Assembly: GCA_021848385.1 (NCBI GenBank)
Contig: JAJZUQ010000019.1
Location: forward strand, 1-48,740
DNA length: 48,740 nucleotides
Direction of reading: 5' to 3'
From: Deltaproteobacteria bacterium
GTDB taxonomy: Bacteria > Desulfobacterota > Desulfuromonadia > Geobacterales > Geobacteraceae
Part shown: in pieces, positions 34,428-41,385 of the stretch
How positions within the stretch are numbered: the stretch's first letter is position 1
Layout of the letters: each line of letters opens with the position of its first letter
Translations under genes and position numbers: made by a program
Notes under the pieces: generated by a model
What the model saw: the letters and a program-made list of their open reading frames with translations, nothing else
Told to the model about the DNA's origin: nothing
Database searches by the model: none

Positions 34428-35147
34428 ATGAATTTCAAACCGATCAAACCGAAGAAGGTTTCCACCCAGATAGCTGACCAGATCCGCACCTCGATCCTGG
34501 CCGGGGAGTTCAATCCGGGTGACAAGCTCCCCCCCGAACGGGAACTGGCCGAGATGTTCGGCGTTTCCCGCCCGTCGGTGCGTGAGGCCCTCAACATGCT
34601 GGCAGCATCTGGCCTGGTGGAGTCCTACCAGGGTGGGGGGACGGTGGTCAAGTCCCTCGTGGAGACCTCGGCCGGCAATACGCTCTCCGATCTCATCAAG
34701 GTGGAACGGGCGCGGGCGCTGGACGTCGTCGAGGTACGGAAGGGGATGGAGACCTGGACTGCCTACTATGCGGCCCAGCGGGCCCTTCCGGAGGATGTGC
34801 GGAAACTGGAGGAAATCGTTGCCCAGATGGAGCGGAATCTGGACGGTATGAAGCCGTCGCAGGATCTGGACGCCAATTTCCATATCGTCATCGCCCGGGC
34901 CACCCATAACGTGGTCTGGCAGCACCTCATGCAGAGCATCTTCGATGCCATGCAGGAGTTCCAGAACAGTGTCTGGCGGGCGGTCTACATGGCCGGAGAG
35001 GACCACCGCACCCTGTTCGGCCAGCACCAGGCCATCTTCCTCGCCATCAGGGACCGGGATCCGGAGCGGGCTCGGGACGCCATGCTGGCCCATCTCACAT
35101 TTGCCGAACAGCGGAGCAGCGCCTACGTCCGGCAGGCAAAAAACTGA
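34428..35147 (+). CDS. FadR-subfamily GntR transcriptional regulator
   Basis: The 239-residue protein has a winged-helix GntR domain (residues about 8-75: ILAGEFNPGDKLPPERELAEMFGVSR and SVREALNMLAASGLVES). An all-helical FCD effector domain follows, with the usual metal-ligand pattern (Asp and His in DANFHIVIARATHN, later His in GQHQAI and AHLTF). Such regulators sense lactate, pyruvate or other acids. Its place behind lldP-glcD-glcF, and the FadR-type motifs before lldP, make lactate the best guess (an LldR/LutR-like role). Terminators stand on both sides. Confidence 0.9.
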   Translation: MNFKPIKPKKVSTQIADQIRTSILAGEFNPGDKLPPERELAEMFGVSRPSVREALNMLAASGLVESYQGGGTVVKSLVETSAGNTLSDLIKVERARALDVVEVRKGMETWTAYYAAQRALPEDVRKLEEIVAQMERNLDGMKPSQDLDANFHIVIARATHNVVWQHLMQSIFDAMQEFQNSVWRAVYMAGEDHRTLFGQHQAIFLAIRDRDPERARDAMLAHLTFAEQRSSAYVRQAKN

Positions 35148-35168
35148 TAGAACCTTGACATGAACATG

Positions 35169-35203
35169 AAAAGGCCCACCCGTTTCGGCAGGTGGGCCTT
35201 TTT
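35169..35203. terminator. Bidirectional terminator between gntR and the response regulator
   Basis: AAAAGGCCCACC (35169-35180) pairs with GGTGGGCCTTTT (35191-35202) across a 10-base loop, with A and T flanks for both convergent genes. Confidence 0.92.
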
Positions 35204-35252
35204 CAGTTCCGGGAACGTTTGTAAGAAGTGGTAACAGGAGCCGTCTCCCGCA

Positions 35253-35936
35253 TCATTCATCTGGCTGCACTGCCTCGAATTTATAGCCGACGCCGTAGAC
35301 AGAATGGATGATATCTGCACCGGGGCTCACTTCTTCGATCTTTCTGCGCAGCTTTTTGATATGGCTGTCGATGGTGCGGTCGCTGACGATGCGCTGGTCG
35401 GGATAGATCCGGTCCATGAGCTGCTGCCGGCCGTATATGCGGCCAGGGTTGGCGACCAGGAACTGCAGCAGCTTGAACTCCACTGCCGTCAGTTCCAGGT
35501 CGTGGCCGTTGAGTGTTGCCTGCAGGCATGGCTCGTCGAGAACCAGTCCGGAGGAGTGAAGTGTCTGCCCCCCGCCGGTACGGCGCAGAACCGCCTTGAC
35601 TCGTGCCACCACCTCCCGGGGGCTGTACGGTTTGCAGATGTAGTCGTCGGCTCCCAGTTCCAGCCCCAGCAGGCGGTCGATCTCCTCGATGCGGGCGGTG
35701 ACCATGATGATCGGCACCGAGGAAAAGGTGCGGATATCCTTGCAGATCTCCAGGCCGTCCCGCCCCGGCAGCATCAGGTCGAGCAGGATGAGATCTGGCA
35801 TCCGTTCCCGGACCCAGGGGACGACCTCTCCACCGTGTGCCAGGCAGAACGGATCGAACCCCGCCTGCCGCAGGTAATCCCGCAACAGTTCCGCAAGCTT
35901 CTGCTCGTCCTCTACAACCAGAACTTTACCCGTCAT
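35253..35936 (-). CDS. OmpR/PhoB-family response regulator (BaeR-like)
   Basis: The 227-residue regulator has a receiver domain (Asp9-Asp10 region VVEDE, phosphoacceptor Asp53 in LLDLMLPG, Thr in MVTAR, Lys in CKPYSPRE) and a C-terminal winged helix (VEFKLLQFLVANPGRI and SDRTIDSHIKKLRRKIE). The start at 35936 is chosen because it gives the standard MTGKVLVVEDE and overlaps the kinase stop by four bases. The closest named family looks like BaeR, an envelope-stress regulator of spy and efflux genes. A spy-like gene and macAB lie 3-5 kb away, which supports that reading. Confidence 0.9.
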   Translation of the reverse strand: MTGKVLVVEDEQKLAELLRDYLRQAGFDPFCLAHGGEVVPWVRERMPDLILLDLMLPGRDGLEICKDIRTFSSVPIIMVTARIEEIDRLLGLELGADDYICKPYSPREVVARVKAVLRRTGGGQTLHSSGLVLDEPCLQATLNGHDLELTAVEFKLLQFLVANPGRIYGRQQLMDRIYPDQRIVSDRTIDSHIKKLRRKIEEVSPGADIIHSVYGVGYKFEAVQPDE

Positions 35937-37384
35937 CGGTTTCCCTCCGCAAGCGGTAACGTCACGCTGATCCCAACTCCTCCCTGCGTAGAATGCCGTG
36001 CGGAAATACTGCCGGCGTGGGCCTCGACAATATTCCTGCATATCGCCAGTCCAAGTCCGGCACCTCCGGCGGCGCGGTTCCGGGATGTCTCCACCCGATA
36101 GAGCCGGTCGAACAGCCTGCTCAGGTCTTCCTCCGCTACTCCCGGCGCCGAGTCCTCCATATCAAACGTCGCCATCCCGTCACCACAGGTGAGACGAATT
36201 GCTACATTCCCTCCCGGGTCGGTGTATTTCAAGGCATTGTCCAGCAGGTTGGCGAAGAGCTGGTGCAGCCGTTCGGCGTCGGCAAAGATCATTGCCGGCA
36301 TATCCCAGGGGATGGCGGTGGTGAGCATGATTTTTTTGCGGGCGAATTCCTGCCGGTAGGGGGCCAGCGCGGTAGAGATGAGGCTGGTCAGGTCCAGTTC
36401 TTCCTTGTGGTAGGTCAATGCCCCCAGGTCGGAGAGCGAAAGCTGGTAGAGGTCCTCCACCAGGCGTCCCAGGCGGAGCACCTCCCCATGGAGGGAATGG
36501 ATTGCCGGTGGGGTTACCGGCCGGACGCCATCCTGGAGGGCCTCGATTTCTCCCCGCAGGACGGTCAGGGGGGTGCGCAACTCGTGGGAGATGTCCGCCA
36601 CCCACTGGCGCCGGGCCTGCTCGTTTTTCTCCAGGGTCAGGGCGAGGGAGTTAAAGTCGCGTGCCAGATGACCAAGTTCGTCGCCGGAGGTTACCGGTAC
36701 CCGCGCGGCGAATTCCCCGGCGGTCAGGCGGTCGGTCGCCGTTGCCAGTGCCCGTATCGGCCGGACCAGACGCTGTGCCAGGAGAAGGGAAAAGCCGGCG
36801 GCCACCAGTACCACCATTCTCGCCACCAGGGCAAGGGCGAATTTCTGCTCTTTCAGAAAACGGACCTGATGTTCGTCCGACAACTGTTTGCGCGGCAGGA
36901 GCCCCAGGTATCCCACGACCCGGTTCTGGTGATGGAGTGCCTTGGTTACGGTATTTACCGGGATGTCCGTCGGACCGGCCAGCGGCTGTTTGCCGGCATC
37001 GAGCAGGAAAACCCGCATCACGAAGCCACGCCTCAGGTGTGGGGGGAGGGGGGGATGAGAGTCCTTTCCCTCTGGCGAAGACGTGTTCGGACCCCTCCGC
37101 CGCGGTCGGTCCGGCGTACCCGGCTCCTCGTCGGGAATGGAGGCGACAAGGATGCGACGCCACGCGGCTGGGTCGTTTTTCAGGAAATCCCAGCTTTTCT
37201 GCGTCGAGTAACGCTCTTCCAGTTGTCCGGCAAGCCTGGTGAGGCGCGTCTGCTCGATGCTCTCCACATAGCGCCTGAACCCCCGGTCGATGCTCCACTG
37301 CATGATGAGAAACATGCTGACTACGGAGAGAAAGGCGGCGGCCAGGATCGCCAGGAACAGTCGCTGGGTGATGCCGATCTTCAT
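35933..37384 (-). CDS. Membrane sensor histidine kinase (BaeS-like)
   Basis: The 483-residue kinase has a membrane segment at about residues 9-30, a periplasmic sensor rich in Pro and Arg (residues about 31-185), a second membrane segment near 190-210 and a HAMP domain. The phosphorylated His267 lies in DISHELRTPL. The ATP-binding boxes are N (FANLLDNALKYT), G1 (DSAPGVAEEDL) and G2 (GGAGLGLAICRNIV). The start at 37384 has GAGG eight bases upstream; GTG 37393 is less likely. It is upstream of, and overlaps, the response regulator gene. The sensor signal is unknown. Confidence 0.9.
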   Translation of the reverse strand: MKIGITQRLFLAILAAAFLSVVSMFLIMQWSIDRGFRRYVESIEQTRLTRLAGQLEERYSTQKSWDFLKNDPAAWRRILVASIPDEEPGTPDRPRRRGPNTSSPEGKDSHPPLPPHLRRGFVMRVFLLDAGKQPLAGPTDIPVNTVTKALHHQNRVVGYLGLLPRKQLSDEHQVRFLKEQKFALALVARMVVLVAAGFSLLLAQRLVRPIRALATATDRLTAGEFAARVPVTSGDELGHLARDFNSLALTLEKNEQARRQWVADISHELRTPLTVLRGEIEALQDGVRPVTPPAIHSLHGEVLRLGRLVEDLYQLSLSDLGALTYHKEELDLTSLISTALAPYRQEFARKKIMLTTAIPWDMPAMIFADAERLHQLFANLLDNALKYTDPGGNVAIRLTCGDGMATFDMEDSAPGVAEEDLSRLFDRLYRVETSRNRAAGGAGLGLAICRNIVEAHAGSISARHSTQGGVGISVTLPLAEGNR

Positions 37385-37504
37385 TGCGTACACCTCGTTG
37401 TTACGTCGTTATTCATTTTTACCACACCTTACTGCCGGATATCACCGCCATTCAGCACTATGGTCATAATTCCTCATTTCTTCCATATTCAGGCAAATTT
37501 CATT

Positions 37505-37533
37505 TTGACAGCATGGTATCATAATAGTACTAT
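37505..37533 (+). promoter_or_regulatory. Promoter and palindromic operator of hicAB
   Basis: A perfect TTGACA (37505-37510) is followed after 17 bases by TACTAT (37528-37533). The perfect palindrome ATAGTACTAT (37524-37533) covers the -10 box and is a likely HicB binding site. The start codon follows within seven bases of the -10, so the mRNA would be nearly leaderless. Confidence 0.6.
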
Positions 37534-37539
37534 AAAGAC

Positions 37540-37737
37540 ATGCCGCCTAAAGTTCGTGAATTGATCGAGAGGCTGAAAAGGGCCGGGTTTGTTGACCGGG
37601 GAGGGAAGGGGAGTCATCGCAACTTCACCCATGCGAATTGTCCCATGCCACTCACTCTGTCCGGCAATCCCGGAGATGACGCGAAACCTTACCAGGTGCG
37701 GCAGGTTCAGGCCGCTATCCAGGAGAGCAAAAAATGA
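37540..37737 (+). CDS. hicA: HicA-family mRNA interferase toxin
   Basis: HicA toxins are small double-stranded-RNA-binding-fold RNases. The 65-residue protein has the family core KVRELIERLKRAGF, then GGKGSHRNFTH with the conserved catalytic His26, and a C-terminal helix with KPYQVRQVQAAI. Length and layout are complete, so the toxin should be active. No Shine-Dalgarno is seen, which fits the near-leaderless promoter. The stop overlaps hicB by four bases, with the toxin first, the usual HicAB order. Confidence 0.9.
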   Translation: MPPKVRELIERLKRAGFVDRGGKGSHRNFTHANCPMPLTLSGNPGDDAKPYQVRQVQAAIQESKK

Positions 37738-38087
37738 AACCAATGAAACCGAGCGACAGATATTTGAAAATTGTGGAATGGTCCGAAGAAGACGGCTGTT
37801 ATGTGGGCACCTGTCCAGGTCTTGTTATGGGGGGGGTGCATGGCGACGACGAGGCCATGGTTTACCGGGAGCTGTGCGACGTCGTCGCGGAGGCTGTAGA
37901 GCTGTACAAGGCTGACAACAAACCGCTTCCGCCGGCAACCGCCAACAAGGTGTACTCGGGGCGTTTTGTCCTGCGTGTCGGTGGTGAACTGCACCGACAG
38001 CTTGCCATTCGGGCAATCCGTTCAGGGGAGAGTCTCAACAGTTATTGTCAGAAGGTTTTGAGGAAGGCGGTTGGGGGTGAGGGGTGA
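37734..38087 (+). CDS. hicB: HicB-family antitoxin
   Basis: The 117-residue antitoxin has an N-terminal HicB domain (YLKIVEWSEEDGCYVGTCPGL, then a helix with YRELCDVVAEAVEL). Its C-terminal ribbon-helix-helix-like segment is SGRFVLRVGGELHRQLAIRAIRSGESLNSYCQ. It neutralises HicA and, through the C-terminal part, should bind the palindrome at the promoter. The ATG overlaps the hicA stop. The pair lies between the BaeSR-like genes and a second toxin-antitoxin pair on the other strand. Confidence 0.9.
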   Translation: MKPMKPSDRYLKIVEWSEEDGCYVGTCPGLVMGGVHGDDEAMVYRELCDVVAEAVELYKADNKPLPPATANKVYSGRFVLRVGGELHRQLAIRAIRSGESLNSYCQKVLRKAVGGEG

Positions 38088-38153
38088 TTATCAGATGATG
38101 TCCATCAGAGACAGCTTCATGATAACTGGCAGGAGCCGTTCAATGAGCAAAGA

Positions 38154-38516
38154 TTAGAGAAAAACCCGATAGTCGGCATTGAATACCCTGGCAAATTTTT
38201 TGGCTCTCTCCTTGCCGATGCCGCGTTTCCCTTTTTCCATTTCGCTGATATGTCGCTGATCGATGCCGGTAAGCTCAGCAAGTTGCTTCTGGGTAAGGCC
38301 ATCACGTTTGCGAGCGCCGCGCAGAGCTATCCCGGCGTTACTTTCGCCGGGGAAGTACTTGCCGAAGAACTCATCTGCCGTGATGCTCCCCTCGTCACCC
38401 TCTTCAGGTTCGATCTGCTTAACATAGTTCCTGATCCGGTCAACATTGATGGGGTGAACCATCAGGGTAAGCGGTACCAATTTATCAGTAGGGGGCTTTT
38501 TCGTGTGTGCCTGCAT
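38154..38516 (-). CDS. XRE-family antitoxin (HigA-like)
   Basis: The 120-residue protein has a helix-turn-helix near the C-terminus (ARKRDGLTQKQLAELTGIDQRHISEMEKGKR). The N-terminal part (residues 1-60) is typical of antitoxins that wrap their toxin. It follows, and overlaps by 32 bases, the RelE/ParE-type toxin gene. Its start at 38516 has GAGG six bases upstream, inside the toxin gene. Toxin-first order is the usual arrangement for HigBA. It probably represses the pair through the palindrome upstream. Confidence 0.88.
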   Translation of the reverse strand: MQAHTKKPPTDKLVPLTLMVHPINVDRIRNYVKQIEPEEGDEGSITADEFFGKYFPGESNAGIALRGARKRDGLTQKQLAELTGIDQRHISEMEKGKRGIGKERAKKFARVFNADYRVFL

Positions 38517-38760
38517 AAATAACCTCGACAGTTATTGTTTGCCGATCTTCAGTCCAGACGGCTACATAGGTCGGCTTGCCTTTTTTTAAATGGCAATGAT
38601 GGCGGTCTCCGGTAAGTTTGCCATAGTTGGGCCAGTCTCCGCGTACCGGCCCCGAAATGGCTATTTCTCGCATCAGAAAATACAGTTTTTCGGCAACCGA
38701 GCGGGGCAGGGACGCCAACTGCTTTTCTGCCTTGCGATGTATTTTTACTGTCCAACCCAT
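38485..38760 (-). CDS. RelE/ParE-superfamily toxin
   Basis: The 91-residue protein fits the RelE/HigB fold: an N-terminal strand (WTVKIHRKAEKQL), two helices (SVAEKLYFLMREIA), then GKLTGDRHHCHLKKGKPTYVAVW and a final strand TITVEVIYAGTHEKAPY. Such toxins cut mRNA on the ribosome or poison gyrase; the basic residues and terminal HEKAPY suggest the mRNA-cutting type. It is the first gene of a minus-strand pair with the XRE antitoxin. The Shine-Dalgarno (GGAG) is about 12 bases from the ATG, so translation may be weak. Confidence 0.87.
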   Translation of the reverse strand: MGWTVKIHRKAEKQLASLPRSVAEKLYFLMREIAISGPVRGDWPNYGKLTGDRHHCHLKKGKPTYVAVWTEDRQTITVEVIYAGTHEKAPY

Positions 38761-38771
38761 GAACGGAAAAT

Positions 38772-38788
38772 ACTCCTATAATAGGTGT
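38772..38788 (-). promoter_or_regulatory. Palindromic operator of the relE/xre pair
   Basis: CCTATAATAGG (38775-38785) is a perfect 5-1-5 palindrome, extended outward by AC and GT with one mismatch. Read on the minus strand it contains TATTAT, a probable -10 box, so a bound antitoxin would block the promoter. Confidence 0.55.
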
Positions 38789-38822
38789 AAGTCAATATCC
38801 AAGATTCTTACGAGATTAGCTT

Positions 38823-39323
38823 ATGAGCGCAACTGGCATTCTTTCTGATATTCCATCGGAAACGTGCCGTGAAGGCTTTTGGAGATGGCTGAACAGCACC
38901 GGCTGGCAAAGATGTCGCTGCCGGAGAACCACCACCGCACCATCCGTCTATACCACTCCCTACCCAGAACTTCGATCTCTTTTCATTCCATGTCAATACC
39001 TCTCCTGCATGCTCATTCCTCTTTGCATTCAAAATGACTCTGAAACCACGGTCTTGGTGCCGAACAAGGCCGGCACAGATTGGGCGACCACCAGGGTCGC
39101 CCGTACGCATAATTGTCATCTTGAATGCAGATGCGAATAACTATCCAGGAAATTCCTTCTCCCCGAGTTTCTGCACTGTATAAGCCACAGTCACAGAATG
39201 ATGCACAACGTTCGCATTTCCTCATTTCCTCCACAATTGCGCCACATTTCCCTGGTATCTGTATTCCCAACGCACGACGTTGCGTCGGTTGCGTTCATAA
39301 TGAATGACGAAAGGAGAAGCATC
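38823..39323. other. Non-coding stretch with a REP-like hairpin
   Basis: Open frames here cover parts of both strands but show no recognisable family and have no Shine-Dalgarno; they look accidental. GGGCGACC (39082-39089) pairs with GGTCGCCC (39095-39102) around ACCAG, the shape of a REP-type repeat. The last 30 bases hold the AAGGAG site of the spy-like gene. A decayed gene cannot be excluded. Confidence 0.5.
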
Positions 39324-39827
39324 ATGAAACGACAGATCATCATTGGCAGCCTGTTGACGGCAACGCTGGCAGGAGGAAGTTTTGGTGCGTGGAATGTCTG
39401 TGCAGCCGCCACCAGACCGGCAAAAGGAGACAGGGCTTGTGGTGAGCCGAGGAGAGAGATGTTTCCGGAGAAACGGCTTGCCCGCATGGCCAAAAAACTG
39501 GGGTTGAGCGATACCCAGCAGGCGCAGATCAAGGTTATCTTTGCGGCAGAGCGGGAGAAGAACGGACCGCTCATCGAGAAGATGAAGGAGTACCGGAAGC
39601 AGCTGCACGATGCGGCTAAGGCCACCCCGTTCGACGAGGCTGCGGTCCGGACTGTTGCCACGAACAAGGCTCAGGTTGAGGTCGAGCTGACAGTATCCCG
39701 TGCCCGGATACAGAGCCAGATCAACGGCATACTCACCCCCGAACAGCGGCAAAAACTCGAAAAACTTCGCCCCCCCATGGGGAAAGGGAAAAGGCTTCCT
39801 CCTCCCGACGATGCGCCCCTTCCCTGA
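39324..39827 (+). CDS. Spy/CpxP-family periplasmic protein
   Basis: Spy and CpxP are periplasmic helical chaperones or stress sensors. The 167-residue precursor has a signal peptide (residues 1-29, ending near VCAAA) and then a long helical region with two LTxxQ-like motifs, LSDTQQAQIKVIF and LTPEQRQKLEKL. The tail is Pro-rich. AAGGAG lies before the ATG at 39324; the open frame to 39198 is rejected. In enterobacteria spy is controlled by BaeSR and Cpx, and a BaeSR-like pair is close by. It probably shares a stress role with macAB downstream. Confidence 0.87.
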   Translation: MKRQIIIGSLLTATLAGGSFGAWNVCAAATRPAKGDRACGEPRREMFPEKRLARMAKKLGLSDTQQAQIKVIFAAEREKNGPLIEKMKEYRKQLHDAAKATPFDEAAVRTVATNKAQVEVELTVSRARIQSQINGILTPEQRQKLEKLRPPMGKGKRLPPPDDAPLP

Positions 39828-39836
39828 TTTCGTGAC

Positions 39837-39869
39837 GCCCCCCCCGGCTGTATGGCATCCGGGGGGGGC
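39837..39869. repeat. Hairpin with 8-C and 8-G tracts after the spy-like gene
   Basis: Eight C residues with GG (39838-39847) pair perfectly with CC and eight G residues (39859-39868) around an 11-base loop. It lies 10 bases after the spy stop. No T-run follows, so it may slow transcription or protect the mRNA end. Confidence 0.75.
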
Positions 39870-39916
39870 CTGTGTCGGTCTTCTGGAAATTTATCTGCAG
39901 AAAGGTGACCAGAATT

Positions 39917-40105
39917 ATGGCAAAGACCTACTATTTCTGGTGTTTTAGCTGTCAACGGGCTTTTAGCTGTGAAACAGATGAGCGACAGCCCGTATGCCCC
40001 AACGAACACTGCACCTCGCACTACACCTATCGATGGCAGACGCTGCGACTTTTGGAGCGAACGTTGCCGGCCACACCGATTCCCGGTGACAGGTATTCAT
40101 TTTAA
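39917..40105 (+). CDS. Small zinc-ribbon-like protein
   Basis: The 62-residue product starts MAKTYYFWCFSCQRAF and carries two cysteine pairs (CFSC and CPNEHC), the layout of a short zinc ribbon or rubredoxin-like knuckle. AGGTGA stands eight bases before the ATG, and the gene lies in line between spy and macA. No family name can be given. It might be a regulator or a metal-binding accessory of the export system. An open frame extends back to 39872 but has no ribosome-binding site. The call as a real gene rests on the spacing, the cysteines and the Shine-Dalgarno only. Confidence 0.55.
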   Translation: MAKTYYFWCFSCQRAFSCETDERQPVCPNEHCTSHYTYRWQTLRLLERTLPATPIPGDRYSF

Positions 40106-40195
40106 GCAGTTTCTCAACACGCCTGCTTTTGCCGACCACGAGATCACGTTCGCCCGGGTCGGTAGTAATGCAATTCGCAGCAAAGGAAACAAGCC

Positions 40196-41383
40196 ATGAA
40201 TGCTCCCCAAAAGAAGACCGTCATAATCGGCATCATTGTCATTCTCGTGGTATCCGCTGGGGCTGCTGCGGCCAGGAAATTCTTTGCGCCCCAGAAGATC
40301 ACCTACATCACCGCACCGGCCTCGCGCATGGACCTTGAGGATAGCGTACTCGCCACCGGTATCCTGAAGGCATTCAAGACGGTCGCGGTTGGGGCCCAGG
40401 TCAATGGGCAGCTCAAGACTCTCCATGTCGCCCTGGGCGACAAGGTGAAGAAGGGGCAACTGCTGGCGGAGATCGACCCGGTCCTCCCGCAGAACACCCT
40501 CAAGGACGCCGAAGCCCAGGTGGAGAACCTGCAGGCGCAGAAACGGTCGAAACAGGCACTCCTGAAGCAGTTTGAGCTGGCCTACCAGCGCCAGAGCCAG
40601 ATGAATGCCAAGGATGCCGGTTCCCGTGCCGATCTGGAGAGTGCGCAAGCCCAGCTGGAGAGCACCCGATGTGACATCACCTCCCTGGTGGCCCAGATCA
40701 AAAAGGCAGTCATTGCGGTTGATACGGCCAGGGCCAATCTGGGCTACACCCGTATCCATGCCCCCATCGACGGGACCGTCATCTCCATCGACACCGAAGA
40801 GGGGCAGACCGTGGTCTCGAACCAGTCGGCCACGACGATTCTGACCCTGGCCACCCTGGATACCATGACGGTCAAGGCCAAGATCTCCGAAGCGGATGTG
40901 ACGCGGGTCAAGCCGGGACTTTCGACCTACTTCACCCTGCTGGGGGACAGCGATACCCGGTATTACGGGAAGCTGCGCGCCATAGAGCCCGGTCCGGTAA
41001 ACGGGACCTCAACTACCGGAACCAGCAGCACCAGCAGTTCCAGTTCGGCAATTTACTACTACGGCCTCTTCGAGGTGCCCAACCCCGACAACAAGCTCAA
41101 GGTATCTATGACCACCCAGGTGGCGGTGGTGCTGAATCAGGCGAAGCAGGCGCTCTGCATCCCGGTTGCGGCTCTTGGGGAAAAGCAGAAGGACGGCACG
41201 GCGACGGTTCGGGTGTTGGCGGGGGAACAGGCGGAAACCCGGACGATCCACACCGGCATCTCCAACAATGTGCAGATTCAGGTTCTGGACGGCTTGAAAG
41301 AGGGGGAAAAGGTGATCATCGGTGACAGCTCCAGCCTGCCGAAAACCGATTCAAGCAAAATGCCCCCTCCGGGGAGAAGGTAG
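40196..41383 (+). CDS. macA: MacA-like periplasmic adaptor (membrane fusion protein)
   Basis: MacA bridges the MacB transporter and a TolC-type channel and stimulates the ATPase. The 395-residue protein has an N-terminal anchor (residues 7-27, VIIGIIVILVVSAGAAAA). A biotinyl-lipoyl half-domain (VAVGAQVNGQLKTLHVALGDKVKKGQLLAEIDP) and a coiled-coil hairpin (about residues 100-180) follow. The second lipoyl half is GYTRIHAPIDGTVISIDTEEGQTV. A Ser/Thr-rich loop ([17 protein letters not shown]) lies in the barrel region. AAAGGA precedes the ATG. Two bases separate its stop from the macB start. Confidence 0.92.
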   Translation: MNAPQKKTVIIGIIVILVVSAGAAAARKFFAPQKITYITAPASRMDLEDSVLATGILKAFKTVAVGAQVNGQLKTLHVALGDKVKKGQLLAEIDPVLPQNTLKDAEAQVENLQAQKRSKQALLKQFELAYQRQSQMNAKDAGSRADLESAQAQLESTRCDITSLVAQIKKAVIAVDTARANLGYTRIHAPIDGTVISIDTEEGQTVVSNQSATTILTLATLDTMTVKAKISEADVTRVKPGLSTYFTLLGDSDTRYYGKLRAIEPGPVNGTSTTGTSSTSSSSSAIYYYGLFEVPNPDNKLKVSMTTQVAVVLNQAKQALCIPVAALGEKQKDGTATVRVLAGEQAETRTIHTGISNNVQIQVLDGLKEGEKVIIGDSSSLPKTDSSKMPPPGRR

Positions 41384-41385
41384 CC

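Noticed and set aside
35993..37564. 523-codon open frame on the plus strand
   Set aside because: It is opposite the sensor kinase, is rich in Pro, Gly and Arg, and has no domain pattern.
38823..39140. 105-codon open frame on the plus strand before spy
   Set aside because: It has no Shine-Dalgarno or family motif, runs into a REP-like hairpin, and overlaps equally poor frames on the other strand.
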